Source: Nipponacmea schrenckii (taxonomy: Eukaryota; Mollusca; Gastropoda; Lottiidae). Taken from it: DNA of 64,000 nt. The position numbers were made by a program, and so were the translations under genes. The notes beneath the pieces are model-generated. The model was not told the DNA's origin and made no database searches. It saw only the letters and a program-made list of their open reading frames with translations. The DNA is taken from contig JAUJPP010000003.1 in assembly GCA_030562195.1 (NCBI GenBank), forward strand, positions 49,916,602-49,980,601, written 5' to 3'. Of this stretch, positions 61,943 through 64,000 are shown in pieces (positions within the stretch are counted from its first letter, which is position 1; every line of letters starts with the position of its first letter).

Positions 61943-62887
61943 GTGACATTGTGTTTTATAAGTTCATGTAACATCGATGTTTTATAACTATATGCTACAT
62001 TCGTGTTTCATAAATATATGTAACATCGATGTTTTTTACTATTTGTTACATCGATGTTTTATAAGTATATATATATGTATGACATCGGGTACAGTGTATA
62101 TGGAACGTCGTTGTTTTATAGCTATATGATTGTAACATCGATGTTTAAGAACTAAGTCATTTTATTGATGTATAATAACTATGTATAACATTGATGTTTC
62201 ATAACTATATGTTACATTCATGTTTAAGAACAATCATTTTATCGATGGTTTATACTTATATGTAACATTGATGTTTTATAAATCTAAGATAGATATTTTA
62301 TAAGTATATGTCACATCGATTTTTTATATAACATTGGTGTTTTTTAACCACACGTAAACATTGATGACTTATACATATGTGTACAATCGATGTATACGTA
62401 TATGTAACATCGATGTGTTAGACAACAAAAATAAATCATTTCATTGATGTTTTATAACTATATAAACATTGGTATTTTATAACTAAATCATTTCATTCAC
62501 GTGTTATACTTATATGTAACAATGATGTTTTATACCTATATATTACATCGATATTTTATAAATATATGTAACATTGATGTCTTTTAACTAGATGTAACAT
62601 CGCTACAATTTCAAGAGAAAGTAAATGGCTTTTCGTACTTGATACTTAAGGTAATGAAAACGTACAGATCGAAGGTGAATGTACAATTGAGGGTGATTTT
62701 GCGAGGAAAGGAGCTTTAATCTAAATCTTTCTATTCCCCACTATGGGTGTGCTGTCGAAACGATGGTGTTGTTACAGCACAAGTAGTACATAGAATAGTG
62801 GTAATGGAAAATAAGAATAATAAAAAACAAAAAAAAAAAATGAAATAAATTGAAATAATTTAATAACAGTACAAATAAATAATGAAT

Positions 62888-63847
62888 TTACTTAGGCACG
62901 GCTCTTGGTTGTAGAGCAAACCCATACATGACTTCATTTTCTAGTTCTAACATTCTGCTGACCATTGCTTGACCAAGTCTGTCCCATCTTATATACCGAC
63001 AATGTCTCATTTCCAAAAACAATGATCCCGCCTTCTGGATTTCTCGATCAAGTTCTTCATTAGACCATGTATTCTGATTTTGCTGCTTTGATTTATTCCA
63101 GGATACGCTACTAACAAATGGTCCATTGCGCACCGAAAATGTATGAATATTGTCTAACGGTGGTTTGGCTTTAGTTGGAGACTCGTTAATTTTAAGGACG
63201 GGGGAACTAGTCTTGTCTTCGCCTTCATCTACTGGACTTCTATTGGTTGGAGAAAGATTTATTTCAAAATCCGGTATCTTGAATCTGTTTGCTTCCATTG
63301 CCTTTTTTGCGTCATAAGGCAGATAACCTTTTTTCTTCGCTTGTCGGCTATTTTTCCGATTTTTTCTCATTTTTCGTTCTGCTATCTGAATTTTGATTTC
63401 TTTGGCTGGAATGTTAACATCTTTCAACAGATCTCGAAGATCAAGCGCACCACTAGATTTCTTTCCCAACTCAAAACTACTTCTTCTCCCGTTTCCTTCA
63501 TTGGATGATCCAATTGCATATTCATCATCGTTATCATTGAATTTCTCATATTTTAGAGATTTGTTTGCTTTGCTTCTACCCCCTTTACCCTTTTTCTTAG
63601 ACATTTCTTTTTCAGCCTTAGACTCTAGGAATTTGACAGGGCTGTGCAAAACTCGATACTGCTTCGGCTTTATGAGTTCTGGGCAACTACTGCTTCGTTT
63701 AGACTTTTTATTTAAACGGCGTGTCGATAGTCGTCTTATGGGAATTTGTCCAGTTATTGATGCTTGTTGGTGATCATTAGGAAACCATTCCTCAAGAACT
63801 CTCGAATAACGAGAGCGACGCTCACCTGATGCCAGTTCTTCTCGAAT
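62888..63847 (-). CDS. Hypothetical Lys/Ser-rich protein, 3' exon, 5' end cut
   Basis: An open frame of about 318 codons ends in TAA at 62888. It is open upstream to the duplication joint at 63847 and has no ATG near its start, so it is a partial gene or internal-to-terminal exon. Visible parts: 'SRYSRVLEEWFPNDHQQ'; a Lys-rich segment ('KEMSKKKGKGGRSKANKSLK'); then 'KEIKIQIAERKMRKNRKNSR', a basic helix that could be a nuclear signal or coiled segment. A Ser/Pro linker ('INLSPTNRSPVDEG') follows, then a more globular end ('LDREIQKAGSLFLEMRHCRY', 'WDRLGQAMVSRMLELENEVM'). The content is clearly protein-like, but I do not recognise the family. A donor-like 'cag|gtgagc' at about 63827 raises the alternative that part of the 5' end is intron. 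The stop lies next to a possible donor 'cctaa|gtaaat'. Confidence 0.6.
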   Translation of the reverse strand: MREELASGERRSRYSRVLEEWFPNDHQQASITGQIPIRRLSTRRLNKKSKRSSSCPELIKPKQYRVLHSPVKFLESKAEKEMSKKKGKGGRSKANKSLKYEKFNDNDDEYAIGSSNEGNGRRSSFELGKKSSGALDLRDLLKDVNIPAKEIKIQIAERKMRKNRKNSRQAKKKGYLPYDAKKAMEANRFKIPDFEINLSPTNRSPVDEGEDKTSSPVLKINESPTKAKPPLDNIHTFSVRNGPFVSSVSWNKSKQQNQNTWSNEELDREIQKAGSLFLEMRHCRYIRWDRLGQAMVSRMLELENEVMYGFALQPRAVPK

Positions 63848-64000
63848 GTATATGTACCGTTAGGATATAGTTTATAACTATATGTAACATCGATTTTTTT
63901 TGTCGACGTTTTTAGAAGTCTTATAATGTGCTTGGCACAATATCAGTATTGTGCGGTTAAAAAGACACAATTTACAAAAAGAGTATTTCTAACACATGAA
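63848..64000. repeat. Exact direct duplicate of 61263-61415
   Basis: All 153 bases to the window end match 61263-61415 by eye, at an offset of 2585. The flanking base to the left differs. This is the start of a second 2585-bp tandem unit that continues outside the window. Confidence 0.9.

Larger units (their letters stand above)
60930..62610. repeat. Minisatellite with palindromic core
   Basis: Two blocks (about 60930-61320 and 61945-62610) consist of degenerate units of 24-38 bp. These are built from 'tatatgtaacatcgatgttt' followed by 'tataact/aagta'. The core AACATCGATGTT is its own reverse complement. The blocks flank the duplicated segment 61320-61942. Confidence 0.85.

Overview
The window looks like nuclear DNA of an invertebrate animal, most likely a mollusc. 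It is A+T-rich and mostly intergenic, with GT-AG introns. It carries several transposon classes typical of invertebrates (Penelope-like, Ngaro/DIRS-like, tandem-core 'pearl'-type elements). Repeat phrases such as 'aagggcaataact' and 'catcaaaatcc' are, to my knowledge, common in mollusc repeats. The species cannot be named from sequence alone.

Layout. Positions 1-12.7 kb are mostly empty, with transposon remnants: a Penelope GIY-YIG fossil, a LINE-like tail, a 552-bp inverted-repeat element with half a MADF domain, a pearl-like fragment, and a tRNA-like SINE. Positions 12.7-22.2 kb hold a Penelope-like retroelement array. It has hammerhead-ribozyme folds at both outer edges, a decayed SGNH-type first reading frame, and two almost identical tandem 3472-bp units. 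Each unit carries a broken reverse transcriptase, a GIY-YIG endonuclease and a 46-48 bp satellite. Positions 25.5-31.1 kb hold a Ngaro-like tyrosine-recombinase retrotransposon (gag-like, RT-RNase H, recombinase, SGNH hydrolase), split inside the RT by a 2.2-kb pearl-like element. Positions 31.4-40.2 kb contain two minisatellites, two hairpin/MITE-like elements and a second decayed tyrosine-recombinase element. Positions 40.2-47.2 kb show no gene.

Positions 47.2-57.3 kb contain the two best host genes. One is a seven-exon endonuclease IV (Apn1/Nfo family) on + whose nine metal ligands are all present at a constant offset from E. coli Nfo. The other is a six-exon RGR/retinochrome-like opsin on - with the retinal-binding lysine. 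Splice sites and phases agree at every junction of both models.

Positions 57.6-64 kb hold minus-strand exons of unrecognised genes: a two-helix membrane C-terminal exon and its decayed duplicate, and two basic hypothetical reading frames. They also hold a minisatellite with a palindromic core, and a direct duplication that cuts the last exon and runs off the end of the window.

The host genes are a base-excision DNA repair enzyme and a photopigment or retinal photoisomerase; nothing suggests they act together. Most of the remaining recognisable structure is mobile DNA. The most notable parts are the hammerhead-flanked Penelope array, the Met-less but open SGNH frame behind a splice-acceptor-like site in the Ngaro element, and the nested insertion.
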